From the IMG/VR virus record IMGVR_UViG_3300005529_000447, positions 1-25,485 of that record: a stretch of 25,485 bases of DNA. One strand, given 5' to 3'. The notes beneath the pieces were generated by a model. The model had not been told where the DNA came from and made no database searches. It saw only the letters and a program-made list of their open reading frames with translations. Positions 1-6,712 of this stretch are shown here, one piece after another (position 1 is the stretch's first letter; each line of letters opens with the position of its first letter). A program made the translations under genes and the position numbers. This DNA comes from a virus.

Positions 1-219
1 CCTCCCGTCCCGTTTGGGGTGGTAGACGACGAGGGGCTTGTGGTCCCACGTCGGGGCGGACTCGGCCAACTCAGGGTCGTCGTAGAAGAGCGCCCCCAGT
101 GATCCCTCCCACACGCCCTTGGCGATCATGGCCGTCTGCACGACGAGCTGCTCACGACCGTCGAGGGTGTCCCGGCGGGCGGGGCCGGTCAGGTTCACGG
201 CGAACAGTTGCATCGGCAT
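1..219 (-). CDS. Partial phage head protein, probable DUF2213-like prohead protease/scaffold (N-terminus only)
   Basis: Seventy-three codons are visible before the left edge cuts the gene. The start ATG at 219 follows a GGGG stretch six bases upstream; a second ATG lies two codons in. The segment WEGSLGALFYDDPELAE and the later WDHKPLVVYHP resemble the opening of phage DUF2213-type proteins, which act in procapsid maturation (recalled family resemblance, not a search). It is the last gene of the leftward block and, with the 250-750 gene, lies behind its own promoter at 782-810. If the assignment is right, the major capsid gene should follow just outside the window. The catalytic region is not in view, so the function is inferred. 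Confidence 0.55.
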   Translation of the reverse strand, partial: MPMQLFAVNLTGPARRDTLDGREQLVVQTAMIAKGVWEGSLGALFYDDPELAESAPTWDHKPLVVYHPKRDGR

Positions 220-249
220 GACTGACCCCGCCCCCGAGAACGTTCCGGA

Positions 250-750
250 CTACTCGCCCTTCTTCCGCCGCCGGCCCGTGGCCTTGGCGGCGCCGGTCGG
301 CGCCGCCCCGGACTTCGTGAGAACCCGGCCGATGAGGTCGAGGAACAGGTTGACGATCTGGGCCTTAAGGGCCGGGTCCATCCGGTTGATCCAGTCCATC
401 AGCCCTGCCTGGACCCCGACCTCCAACTGCCGCTGGTGCTCGGCGGCGAGGGCGGTCGCGTCCTCGTCACACTTGGCGGCGACCGCCTCTAGTTCCGCGT
501 GGATCGACTGAATCTCGGCGAGGTGGGCCTGGGCCTCCGTGTCTAGGGCATGAGCCTCACCGCCCGGACCGGCGGTGCCGAACTGGACGAGTGGGCCGAC
601 CGAGGCGATGTAGGCGGCCACCTCGCGGGCCGTCAACTCCCACCGGTGGACGAGGTCACAGGCCGTCAGGATCGTCTGCGGACCCTGGGAGACGATCAGG
701 TCGCGGGCGTCCCGTAACTTCTGCACGATGTTGAACAAATTTAAATCCAC
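250..750 (-). CDS. Hypothetical alpha-helical protein, 166 aa, basic C-terminal tail
   Basis: I chose the GTG at 750 because a perfect GGAGG lies five bases upstream; longer readings would start inside the promoter and hairpin. The protein is mostly helical. Residues about 68-115 are rich in Ala/Glu/Gln (LDTEAQAHLAEIQ, ELEAVAAKCDEDA) and could form a coiled coil. Residues 120-140 form an amphipathic stretch (WINRMDPALKAQIVNLFLDL), and the C-terminus is basic (GRRRKKGE). There is no signal peptide or membrane segment. It is the first gene behind the internal promoter and precedes the putative prohead protease, so a scaffold or head-assembly role is possible. I do not recognise the family. Confidence 0.7.
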   Translation of the reverse strand: MDLNLFNIVQKLRDARDLIVSQGPQTILTACDLVHRWELTAREVAAYIASVGPLVQFGTAGPGGEAHALDTEAQAHLAEIQSIHAELEAVAAKCDEDATALAAEHQRQLEVGVQAGLMDWINRMDPALKAQIVNLFLDLIGRVLTKSGAAPTGAAKATGRRRKKGE

Positions 751-762
751 CGCCACCTCCAA

Positions 763-781
763 CCCGGCACCTCTTGCCGGG
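763..781. promoter_or_regulatory. Seven-bp dyad between promoter and SD (possible operator or 5' hairpin)
   Basis: CCCGGCA and TGCCGGG flank a five-base centre. The dyad abuts the -10 box at 782-787 and covers the expected transcription start, 13 bases before the GTG at 750. It could be a repressor site or a hairpin at the 5' end of the mRNA. Confidence 0.45.
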
Positions 782-810
782 AGTATACAAGGCCCGGGGG
801 TCGGGCACAA
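782..810 (-). promoter_or_regulatory. Sigma70-like promoter for the two left-most genes
   Basis: On the minus strand TTGTGC (810-805) and TATACT (787-782) are separated by exactly 17 bp. The -10 matches five of six consensus bases. It sits right after a terminator-like hairpin, so the gene at 250-750 and the partial gene beyond can be transcribed separately from the long structural block. Confidence 0.6.
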
Positions 811-822
811 GGGGAGTGTCCT

Positions 823-848
823 AAAAAACCCCCGGGCCGTGACCCCGG
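823..848 (-). terminator. Terminator-like hairpin closing the main leftward block
   Basis: Reading the minus strand, CCGGG (848-844) pairs with CCCGG (836-832) across a seven-base loop, followed by GGG and six T's. It lies five bases beyond the stop of the 76-aa gene. The stem is short, so termination may be partial. Confidence 0.5.
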
Positions 849-852
849 CGTG

Positions 853-1083
853 TCAGCCGGCCGCCGGGCCGGACCCGCCGAGGGTGGAAATCCCCTTCGT
901 AATGAGAATCTGGATCAACTTCGTCAGGTTCGGGTACTTGCCCCCCGCGAGGCCGGAGAGGAAGTTCGACAGGAACCCGCCGGCGCCGCCGAGCCGCTCG
1001 ATCTCGGCCTCCGGGACGCCGTGCCCGACCAGCAGTTGCCGGACCTGGGACTCCTTGTCCTCCGGCACCATCATCTTGTCCAT
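853..1083 (-). CDS. Hypothetical small protein, 76 aa
   Basis: ATG at 1083 is preceded by TAGGGGGTTTCGAG, the AGGGGG-type SD shared by several genes of this block. The N-terminal half is acidic and charged (MDKMMVPEDKESQVRQLL). The C-terminal half alternates Gly and hydrophobic residues (GGAGGFLSNFLSGLAGGKYP, LIQILI). It could be an amphipathic or membrane-associated peptide, but there is no clear single membrane span. It is the last gene before the terminator at 823-848. I do not recognise the family. Confidence 0.6.
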   Translation of the reverse strand: MDKMMVPEDKESQVRQLLVGHGVPEAEIERLGGAGGFLSNFLSGLAGGKYPNLTKLIQILITKGISTLGGSGPAAG

Positions 1084-1116
1084 CTCGAAACCCCCTACGC
1101 GAAACGGGCGAACGGG

Positions 1117-1509
1117 TCACTTCTTCTTGGCGGACGCCTTCTTCTTGGCGCCCTTCTTCGGGGCGCTGCCGGCGGCCACGTTCGCGGCCAGGGCCTCGGC
1201 GAGGGCGGCCTTGTTCGCCTCCAACTTGGCGAAGATCGCGTCGATCTTCGCCTGATCCCCGGCCGCGGCGGCGATCTGGTCCCGCAGCCCCTTAATGAGT
1301 TGACTGACGCTGTCAACGGCCGTGGTCTCGGCCTCCACGTCGGCCAGGATGTCGTCCAGCTTTGCCATGCTCGCCCCCTGATTTCTAATGAGAACTCTGA
1401 GTTGGGACTCGATCCGCGACACCGCCGCGGACAAGGACCGGAGTTGGGCGGTCGGGTCCGTGCCCCAGCCGCCCGGAAAGAAAACGTCACTACCCCTCTT
1501 CTTCGCCAC
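1117..1509 (-). CDS. Coiled-coil phage protein with Lys/Ala-rich tail, 130 aa
   Basis: GTG at 1509 has AGGGGG eight bases upstream, and that SD overlaps the TAG of the preceding gene (GTTAGGGGG). The centre (about residues 45-115) is a long helix with heptad-like hydrophobics (AKLDDILADVEAETTAVDSV, then LIKGLRDQI, IDAIFAKLEANKAALAEAL). The C-terminus is a basic KKGAKKKASAKKK tail. An internal ATG at residue 48 also has a G-rich SD (AGGGGGCGAGC), so a shorter product may be made. Such short coiled-coil proteins are common in phage structural modules, but the exact role is unknown. Confidence 0.65.
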   Translation of the reverse strand: MAKKRGSDVFFPGGWGTDPTAQLRSLSAAVSRIESQLRVLIRNQGASMAKLDDILADVEAETTAVDSVSQLIKGLRDQIAAAAGDQAKIDAIFAKLEANKAALAEALAANVAAGSAPKKGAKKKASAKKK

Positions 1510-1518
1510 GGCAACCCC

Positions 1519-2118
1519 CTAACGGAGGATGATCGTCGAGGCGGGGACGCCCGCCGACCGGGCCTGCCGGACGCCGCGGACGGCCGTCCGGTTCTGGCGA
1601 ATCCGCTGGATCAGGCCGACGCGCTGGGTCCGCTGGCGGGCCGGGGCACGAACGACTACCGAGTTCGCCACCCCGTACCCGACGTTACGGCCGATGCCAC
1701 GGCCGACGTGCCCGTAGGTCGTCGCGTAGGCCGGGGCGAACGCCAGCACGGGCGCCGCGGCGTAGGCGAGATAACTCGTCGTCACGGCCGTCGCGGTGGC
1801 GTAGCTGGGCACCGTGGCCTGGACCGGCGCGTAGGACACGGCCGGGGCCGCGGGTGCGGCCGGCGGCACGCTCGGGGCCGGGGTCGCCGGCTGGCACGGG
1901 GCCGCCGCCGGGGCACACGGCACCGCCGCCTGAACCGGCACCTGAACCGTCTGGACGTAGGGCGTGACGTACACGGCCGCGACGGGCACGGCATAGAGGG
2001 CCTGCTGGTAGGTCGTCGCCGAGTAGCTGTACGTCGAGGCCGGGACGCCGACGGACGGCGGACAGGCGGCGGCGAGGCCGGCCACGGCCAGACCGAGAAT
2101 CGCGGAAAGCAAACGCAT
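1519..2118 (-). CDS. Exported Ala/Pro/Val/Tyr-rich low-complexity protein, 199 aa
   Basis: ATG at 2118 lies seven bases after GGAGG; a GTG at 2124 overlaps the upstream stop but is too close to that SD. The N-terminus is a signal peptide (MRLLSAILGLAVAGLAAAC). A Cys at its end raises the possibility of lipidation, although LAAAC is only an approximate lipobox. The body (residues 25-140) is built from Ala, Pro, Val, Tyr and Thr. The C-terminal 50 residues are Arg-rich (APARQRTQRVGLIQRIRQNR). Planctomycetes encode many secreted proteins of this style. It is coupled to the cytochrome gene upstream, which suggests joint function at the cell surface or periplasm. Confidence 0.7.
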   Translation of the reverse strand: MRLLSAILGLAVAGLAAACPPSVGVPASTYSYSATTYQQALYAVPVAAVYVTPYVQTVQVPVQAAVPCAPAAAPCQPATPAPSVPPAAPAAPAVSYAPVQATVPSYATATAVTTSYLAYAAAPVLAFAPAYATTYGHVGRGIGRNVGYGVANSVVVRAPARQRTQRVGLIQRIRQNRTAVRGVRQARSAGVPASTIILR

Positions 2119-2120
2119 GG

Positions 2121-2666
2121 TCACTCCTCCTTCTTTTGACCGGGCTGTTGCCCGAGGGCCTTGAACACCTTGAGCAGTTCTTCCTTCTCGTCCTTCGTCA
2201 ACTTGACCCCGGAGTCGGGTGGCGGCATTGTACCACCGGACACCTCCTCGTTCAAGTGGCGAAGGTCGCGGCCGGTGAGGGTCTGCCGGAACCGGCCCTG
2301 GTCGTCAAAGAGTACGAACCCCTTCCCCCTCTCTTTGGCGACGGCCGGGGTGTGACACCCGGCACACTTGGCCGCCCCGCTGGAGAGAGCCTTCGGCACG
2401 TCCGCCGCCGGCTTCTCCGATTCGGCGGGGGGGCCGTCACCCTCGGCCAGCTTGTTGAGGGTGTCTATCAGCTTGTCGAGTTTCTCCTCGATCCGCTTGA
2501 GGCGGTCGTTGTCCTGGGCCTGCTGCGCCTGCGGGGCGGCGGGCAGGTAGCCGACGCCGTACAGGGCCGTCGCCGTGTACGCCCCGGCGACGTACTGGCC
2601 GTTGTGGTACTGGGCCGGCGCCACCCCCGCCACGCCCAACAGGGCGGCGATCGTTACGATCCTCAC
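2121..2666 (-). CDS. Secreted monohaem c-type cytochrome-like protein, 181 aa
   Basis: GTG at 2666 follows GGAGG by seven bases and overlaps the upstream TGA (GTGA). A signal peptide (MRIVTIAALLGVAGVAPAQ) precedes a Tyr/Ala-rich stretch. Residues 52-74 form a charged coiled-coil segment (DNDRLKRIEEKLDKLIDTL). The haem-binding CAGCH is at residues 101-105, and GGTMPPP with Met147 is the likely distal ligand. A lysine-rich helix follows (TKDEKEELLKVFKAL). This matches a small planctomycete cytochrome c domain acting outside the cytoplasmic membrane. Nothing here shows a redox partner except the CxxCH protein directly upstream. A cytochrome in a phage head module is unusual. Confidence 0.8.
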   Translation of the reverse strand: MRIVTIAALLGVAGVAPAQYHNGQYVAGAYTATALYGVGYLPAAPQAQQAQDNDRLKRIEEKLDKLIDTLNKLAEGDGPPAESEKPAADVPKALSSGAAKCAGCHTPAVAKERGKGFVLFDDQGRFRQTLTGRDLRHLNEEVSGGTMPPPDSGVKLTKDEKEELLKVFKALGQQPGQKKEE

Positions 2667-4090
2667 GGGACACCTCCTACGGCACGCTGGAAGATCAGGT
2701 AAGTCTCCTCGAAATGCTCTCGCCTCATCCTGATCGGCGGATTTTGGAGCAAGCCGCCAACCACCGGGTCGAACAGCTTACCCCCCGGCGCCCCCGGATC
2801 GTCTACGATGTAGGGGGCGAGTTTCTGCTTCAGAACTTCCACACCCACGCCGACCTCCCAAGCAATCTCCTCCAAGCCGAGATCTGACTCGTAATCGGCC
2901 CAAGCCGAGGCGAACAGCCTGGAGTTGTCAACCACGTCCAGGCCGTTGCACTTCCTGACCGCCGCGGCGTAGTAGGCGACGTCGAGGTCTAGCTGTCCCG
3001 GGAGGTCGGACAGGTAAACTTGCCGAAGCCTCTTAATCTTGTCGTAGCTCAGTGATCGTAACTGCCCACGATCGCGGAACAGGGTACGGGCGAAGTCGTT
3101 GATCGGCCGCAACCCCTCGACGTGACAGCGAACACACGATATGCAGATGTGGACGCGCGTGTCGTTACTGGACGACTTCTTGTCCCCGGCGATGAAGTCG
3201 GGGGCTGCGTCCTGCCTCTCTCCTTTGTCGTTGGCGAGGAAAAACACGAACAGGCCGTTTGCTAGAGACCCGTATTGCTCTGTCGCGTCCCCGTGCGGCG
3301 GCTGCGTCGCCCCGTCGAGGAGACGGAGGGTGTTCTGCTTGTCCACGGAGGATTTGAAGTCCTCGGTACGCCAGAACCCTCCGGTGATGCTCTGCAACCG
3401 CTGGATCGCCCTGTTATTAAGGGTCACGCCGGACTTCCCGACGGCCGCCCTCATCTCCTTCTTCTTCTCCTCCGCCAGCTTCACGTCCACCCCAACGAAC
3501 TTCAGGAAGTCGTTCTCGGTCTTGCCGATGCCGAGAATATCGTAGTACCCCACCACCCGATCCTTCTGCTGGCCGGTCTGGTACAGGAACCAGTCCGCCC
3601 GGAGGATGGGGACTTGACTGTCCGTGAGTGTATACAGCTCAGCGATGCCGGCCGGCCCGACCCAAGGGGCGGCGAGGAATCGCCTCTCGACGTACTTTCT
3701 GCCGTAGCCGTCCGTCACGGTCACGTCCGCCTGGACGTGGAAGTACGGGTCGTTCGCCGCCAGTAACTTGCCGTAAACCATCCGATCAATGCCGTAGTCT
3801 CGAATATCAAAGGCGACGAGTTCTCGGTGAGGACCAACCAGCCTGGGTTGGACGATCTCAGACTCTTTAGACAGTTGGTTCAGGTGGAACGAAATCCACT
3901 CGAACGCCTTCTGCCTCTCCTCGTCACTGACTTTGTAAGTCAGGTCTAGGTACTTCGTGTGCCTAGCCCGGTCCGGCGGCAGGGTCTTGGCGTCGGCGAG
4001 GGCGATTGCCACGGCCTGCGGCGGGGACGCCACCGCCGGGGCGGCGACCGCCACGAAGAGTATGTACCACGTTGGTAGGATTCGGTTCAT
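2663..4090 (-). CDS. Secreted CxxCH protein, planctomycete-type, 475 aa
   Basis: ATG at 4090 overlaps the stop of the 29-aa gene (ATGA) and follows GGGGGTGAC. A signal peptide (MNRILPTWYILFVAVAAPAV) leads a mature protein with one CVRCH haem-type motif at residues 319-323, plus an extra Cys316. The segment before it (FKSSVDKQNTLRLL, then SLANGLFVFFLANDKGERQD) resembles a secreted planctomycete family in which a LPNGLQ-type segment is followed by CMACH. Sequence between residues 330 and 475 is charged and helical. It is translationally coupled to the cytochrome at 2121-2666. An electron-transfer or sensing role outside the cell is inferred; the substrate is unknown. Confidence 0.75.
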   Translation of the reverse strand: MNRILPTWYILFVAVAAPAVASPPQAVAIALADAKTLPPDRARHTKYLDLTYKVSDEERQKAFEWISFHLNQLSKESEIVQPRLVGPHRELVAFDIRDYGIDRMVYGKLLAANDPYFHVQADVTVTDGYGRKYVERRFLAAPWVGPAGIAELYTLTDSQVPILRADWFLYQTGQQKDRVVGYYDILGIGKTENDFLKFVGVDVKLAEEKKKEMRAAVGKSGVTLNNRAIQRLQSITGGFWRTEDFKSSVDKQNTLRLLDGATQPPHGDATEQYGSLANGLFVFFLANDKGERQDAAPDFIAGDKKSSSNDTRVHICISCVRCHVEGLRPINDFARTLFRDRGQLRSLSYDKIKRLRQVYLSDLPGQLDLDVAYYAAAVRKCNGLDVVDNSRLFASAWADYESDLGLEEIAWEVGVGVEVLKQKLAPYIVDDPGAPGGKLFDPVVGGLLQNPPIRMRREHFEETYLIFQRAVGGVP

Positions 4091-4176
4091 GTCACCCCCG
4101 GCGGACGCCGCCGCGGCCCGACCATGAGTATCAGACCTACGACAACGAGAACGACGATCGCCCAGAAGACGTCCAT
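4087..4176 (-). CDS. 29-aa single-span membrane peptide
   Basis: ATG at 4176 opens a reading frame of MDVFWAIVVLVVVGLILMV followed by GPRRRPPGVT. That is one hydrophobic helix of about 18 residues and a basic tail, so the C-terminus would stay in the cytoplasm by the positive-inside rule. Its TGA overlaps the ATG of the 475-aa secreted protein (ATGA), which suggests translational coupling. A G-rich SD (TAGGGGG) lies about 11 bases upstream and overlaps the upstream gene's TAG; a GTG four codons earlier is possible but too close to it. Its role is unknown; it could help assembly of the neighbouring exported proteins. Confidence 0.55.
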   Translation of the reverse strand: MDVFWAIVVLVVVGLILMVGPRRRPPGVT

Positions 4177-4191
4177 CGGCGAGACCACCCC

Positions 4192-5130
4192 CTACGGCTG
4201 TTTGAACGTCCAGCCGCCGGGGGCCGTGACGACCTTGCCCGCCGTGTCCACCACCACCACACCCGCCGTCGATACCGGCGGGGGCGGGTTGACCGGGGGC
4301 GGGGCGGACGGCTTCGGGTACAGCTTGGCCGCGTAGTCGGCGTCGATCTTGTCGATGTCGAGGCCGCCCGGGATCGGCTGGCCGTTCTTCGTGATGCCGC
4401 CGGGCAGCTGGTAGCACATGATAGAGAGGGCGTCCACGGGCGTCGGGCTGAGGAGGGACGCCTCCGAGATCGGGGTCAGCACCTGCTCCCTCACCTCTTG
4501 GGCCGACCAGCCCTGCGTCTGCTCGAAGTAGTCGAGCGTCTTCTGCTCGTCGAGGAGGGCGACGAGGGCGGCCCGGAGGTGTTCGTGCGGGAAGCCGAGG
4601 GTGTGGCCGGTTTCGTGGCGGACGACCCGGGCGTACTCGGAGTCCGGCGTCTTCAGGACGAACGCCTCCAGGTTCATCGTCTGCTGGTCGGACGGGATGT
4701 GAAGGACGTCGGTCCCGAGATAACTCCAGTACCCGCCCTGCCCCCGACTGATCCGCACCTGCGCGTTGGCTTTGGAGGCCAGCTGGAAGACGACGTTTGC
4801 GTACTGCCCCCACGCATTCATGTGGGAGAGAATCTTGTTCTGGAGGTCGGCGACCGTGGTCTCCATGAAGGCCACGCCCAGCTTAACCCCGCCGGCGCCC
4901 CAGTATTTCGTGGTGAGAAGGGCGATCGCCTCCGGTTTCATCACCTGGGCCATGACCTCGGGCGTCATGGCCGGGGACAGGCCGCGGATGCGGGGCCGGT
5001 TGGCCGGGTTGTGCTCGACGGCCGTCCGGGCGGCGGCCACCCGCTGCGACGGGTGGAGTAGCTTGACGGAACAGCCCACGATCCGGTTCCCGGCCGGGCC
5101 GTGGCCCTGATCGACCTGACGAATCGCCAT
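4192..5130 (-). CDS. Astacin-like (M12A) zinc metallopeptidase, 312 aa
   Basis: The zinc site HETGHTLGFPH spans residues 172-182 and is followed by E183-H184, the extended HExxHxxGxxH-E signature of astacins. A Met-turn SIMCY is at 236-240. Upstream, TTKYWGAGGVKLGVAF and HMNAWGQYANVVFQ resemble the start of the astacin catalytic domain. The C-terminus (about residues 275-312) is a Pro/Val linker and short tail. There is no signal peptide, unlike secreted astacins, so the enzyme may be released by lysis or carried in the virion. ATG at 5130 has GAGGGGCGTGTC upstream. A close paralogue is encoded at 5812-6687. Confidence 0.88.
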   Translation of the reverse strand: MAIRQVDQGHGPAGNRIVGCSVKLLHPSQRVAAARTAVEHNPANRPRIRGLSPAMTPEVMAQVMKPEAIALLTTKYWGAGGVKLGVAFMETTVADLQNKILSHMNAWGQYANVVFQLASKANAQVRISRGQGGYWSYLGTDVLHIPSDQQTMNLEAFVLKTPDSEYARVVRHETGHTLGFPHEHLRAALVALLDEQKTLDYFEQTQGWSAQEVREQVLTPISEASLLSPTPVDALSIMCYQLPGGITKNGQPIPGGLDIDKIDADYAAKLYPKPSAPPPVNPPPPVSTAGVVVVDTAGKVVTAPGGWTFKQP

Positions 5131-5151
5131 GACACGCCCCTCGGTTAGTGA

Positions 5152-5811
5152 CTAGGCCCACGACCCGCCGACGCCCGCCAACCCGTTCGCCCCGCCGTCC
5201 ATCGCGGCGACGGTGAACTCGTGGGTGGTGGGCACGGTGCCGACGGTCCAGGCCGCGTTGAAGTAAGTCTCCGTGTTGCCCGAAATCGTGATCGTCTCGC
5301 CGCCGACGAACCCGTGCGCCCCGCGGGTGAAGCAGTAGCCGGGGCCGCCGTTGATTGCGACGATGCCGAGGACGGTGTGGGCGGCGTCGGCCGTCGGGAC
5401 CGGGATTTGCGTCCCCGTGGCGTTGACGTCGAGGGTCGCCTCGGACGCCGTCTCGGCGTGGAACAGGTAGGTCAGGTAGCCGCCCTGCCGGGTCACGTCC
5501 ACGGCGGGGCAGATTTTCCCGGTCGTGTTCGAGAGGACGTAGTACAGGCCGGGGATGAGGACGTTCGACGAGAATTTCAACCTGCCGTCGGCGACGTAGA
5601 CCGCCTCGTCCCCGGACAGGGTCGGGGCGATGGAGATGCCGACGACGGCGGCCTCCACGTCGGTCAGGGCGGCCGACGCCGGCTTGAGGGTGGCGTCGGC
5701 CGGGTCCCGGTAGAGTGGGACGCACAGGCCGATCGTCGCCCCGGCGGCCTCGGCCTGCGGACCGTTGGTCTGTTCGACGTAGACGTTCGTCGGGATGGTG
5801 ATGTCCGGCAT
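5152..5811 (-). CDS. Decoration-like or tail-associated phage protein, 219 aa
   Basis: ATG at 5811 follows the TAA of the second peptidase directly (TAAATG), with GGAAG as SD. The protein is beta-rich with few charged residues. Its N-terminal part (EQTNGPQAEAAGATIGLCVP, later VEAAVVGISIAPTLSGDEAV) resembles DUF2190-type capsid decoration proteins. The C-terminal part (ETITISGNTETYFNAAW, VGTVPTTHEFTV) resembles an Ig-like repeat common in phage fibres. It lies between the two metallopeptidase genes and could be their virion anchor or substrate. The assignment rests on pattern resemblance only. Confidence 0.55.
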   Translation of the reverse strand: MPDITIPTNVYVEQTNGPQAEAAGATIGLCVPLYRDPADATLKPASAALTDVEAAVVGISIAPTLSGDEAVYVADGRLKFSSNVLIPGLYYVLSNTTGKICPAVDVTRQGGYLTYLFHAETASEATLDVNATGTQIPVPTADAAHTVLGIVAINGGPGYCFTRGAHGFVGGETITISGNTETYFNAAWTVGTVPTTHEFTVAAMDGGANGLAGVGGSWA

Positions 5812-6687
5812 TTACTTCCGTTCCAGTGCTTCGAGGATTCGGTTCATCTTGTCCTCCATCGCCGCCATCCGGTCTTCGAGGACGCTGCCGGCGACCACCG
5901 CCCTCGTCGGCCGGGGGTAGATTCGGGAGCAGAACTGGCCGTCCTTCTCGTCGATGTCGTCGCCCCCGCGGACCGGCAGGCCGTCCCGGGTGATCGTCCC
6001 GGGCAACCGGTAACACATGATCGAGTCCTGATCCTCCTCCGTGTGCAGGCCCTTGACGAGTGCCTCGGAGATGGGGGTCAGGACTTGCTGGTCAACGACC
6101 GACTTCTTCCACCCCTGGGTTTTGAGGAAGTAGGCGTAAGCCTTGGCCGGGTCGATCCGGGCGACGAGGGCCGTCCTCATGTGTTCGTGGGGGAACCCGA
6201 GGACGTGGCCGGTCTCGTGGCGGACGACGCGGCGGTATTCCCCCTCGGGCGTCTTGGCGGTGAACGAGTCGAGGTTCATCGTCTTCTCGTTCGTCGGGAC
6301 GAGGCGGCAGTCGGGGCCGAGGTAGCTGTAGTAGCCCTCCCCGCGGGTGAAGGCGATTCTGACGTCGGCCAGGAGTCGGGAGGCTTCCGAGAACTGGACG
6401 TTGCCGAACGCCCCCCAGGCGTTCATGTGAAGGAGAATCCGCCGCCGCAACTCGGCCGTTGCCGTCTCCATGAATCCGACGCCCAACTTGACCCCTCCGG
6501 CGCCCCAGTATTTCGTCGTCAGGGCCGCGATCTTGAGGGCGGTGGGCGGGCCGTCGTCGGCGAGGTGGGCCGGCCGCGGGGCGTTGCCGGGGAACAGCCG
6601 CATTGCCAGTTCGGCGGCCTCGGACCACCGGTGCTCCGGTAGTTCTTTGACCGTGCAGGCGACGAAATCCGGTTTCTTGCGTGGCAC
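5812..6687 (-). CDS. Second astacin-like (M12A) zinc metallopeptidase, 291 aa
   Basis: GTG at 6687 is chosen because AGGGGG precedes it (TAGGGGGTTTCGC). The zinc site HETGHVLGFPH is at residues 157-167, followed by E-H, with Met-turn SIMCYRLPG at 222-230. The core aligns along its length with the peptidase at 4192-5130 (TTKYWGAGGVKLGV, FMET, HMNAWG, LTPISEA). The N-terminal 45 residues and the C-terminus differ: here the end is a charged helix (VLEDRMAAMEDKMNRIL) that could oligomerise. There is no signal peptide. The pair looks like a duplication that diverged at the ends, perhaps for different partners. Confidence 0.88.
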   Translation of the reverse strand: MPRKKPDFVACTVKELPEHRWSEAAELAMRLFPGNAPRPAHLADDGPPTALKIAALTTKYWGAGGVKLGVGFMETATAELRRRILLHMNAWGAFGNVQFSEASRLLADVRIAFTRGEGYYSYLGPDCRLVPTNEKTMNLDSFTAKTPEGEYRRVVRHETGHVLGFPHEHMRTALVARIDPAKAYAYFLKTQGWKKSVVDQQVLTPISEALVKGLHTEEDQDSIMCYRLPGTITRDGLPVRGGDDIDEKDGQFCSRIYPRPTRAVVAGSVLEDRMAAMEDKMNRILEALERK

Positions 6688-6712
6688 GCGAAACCCCCTA
6701 GTCGTCCTGAGC

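Noticed and set aside
850-2139. Long rightward open frame of 429 codons opposite the left-end genes
   Set aside because: Composition is Arg/Gly/Asp-heavy shadow sequence of GC-rich coding strands; the minus-strand genes have good SD sites, signal peptides and coupling.
4091-4813. An open upstream extension of the 475-aa CxxCH protein (would give about 716 aa)
   Set aside because: It is antisense-of-frame to the well-supported peptidase gene at 4192-5130, is Arg/Pro/Gly-rich, and the signal peptide begins only at 4090.
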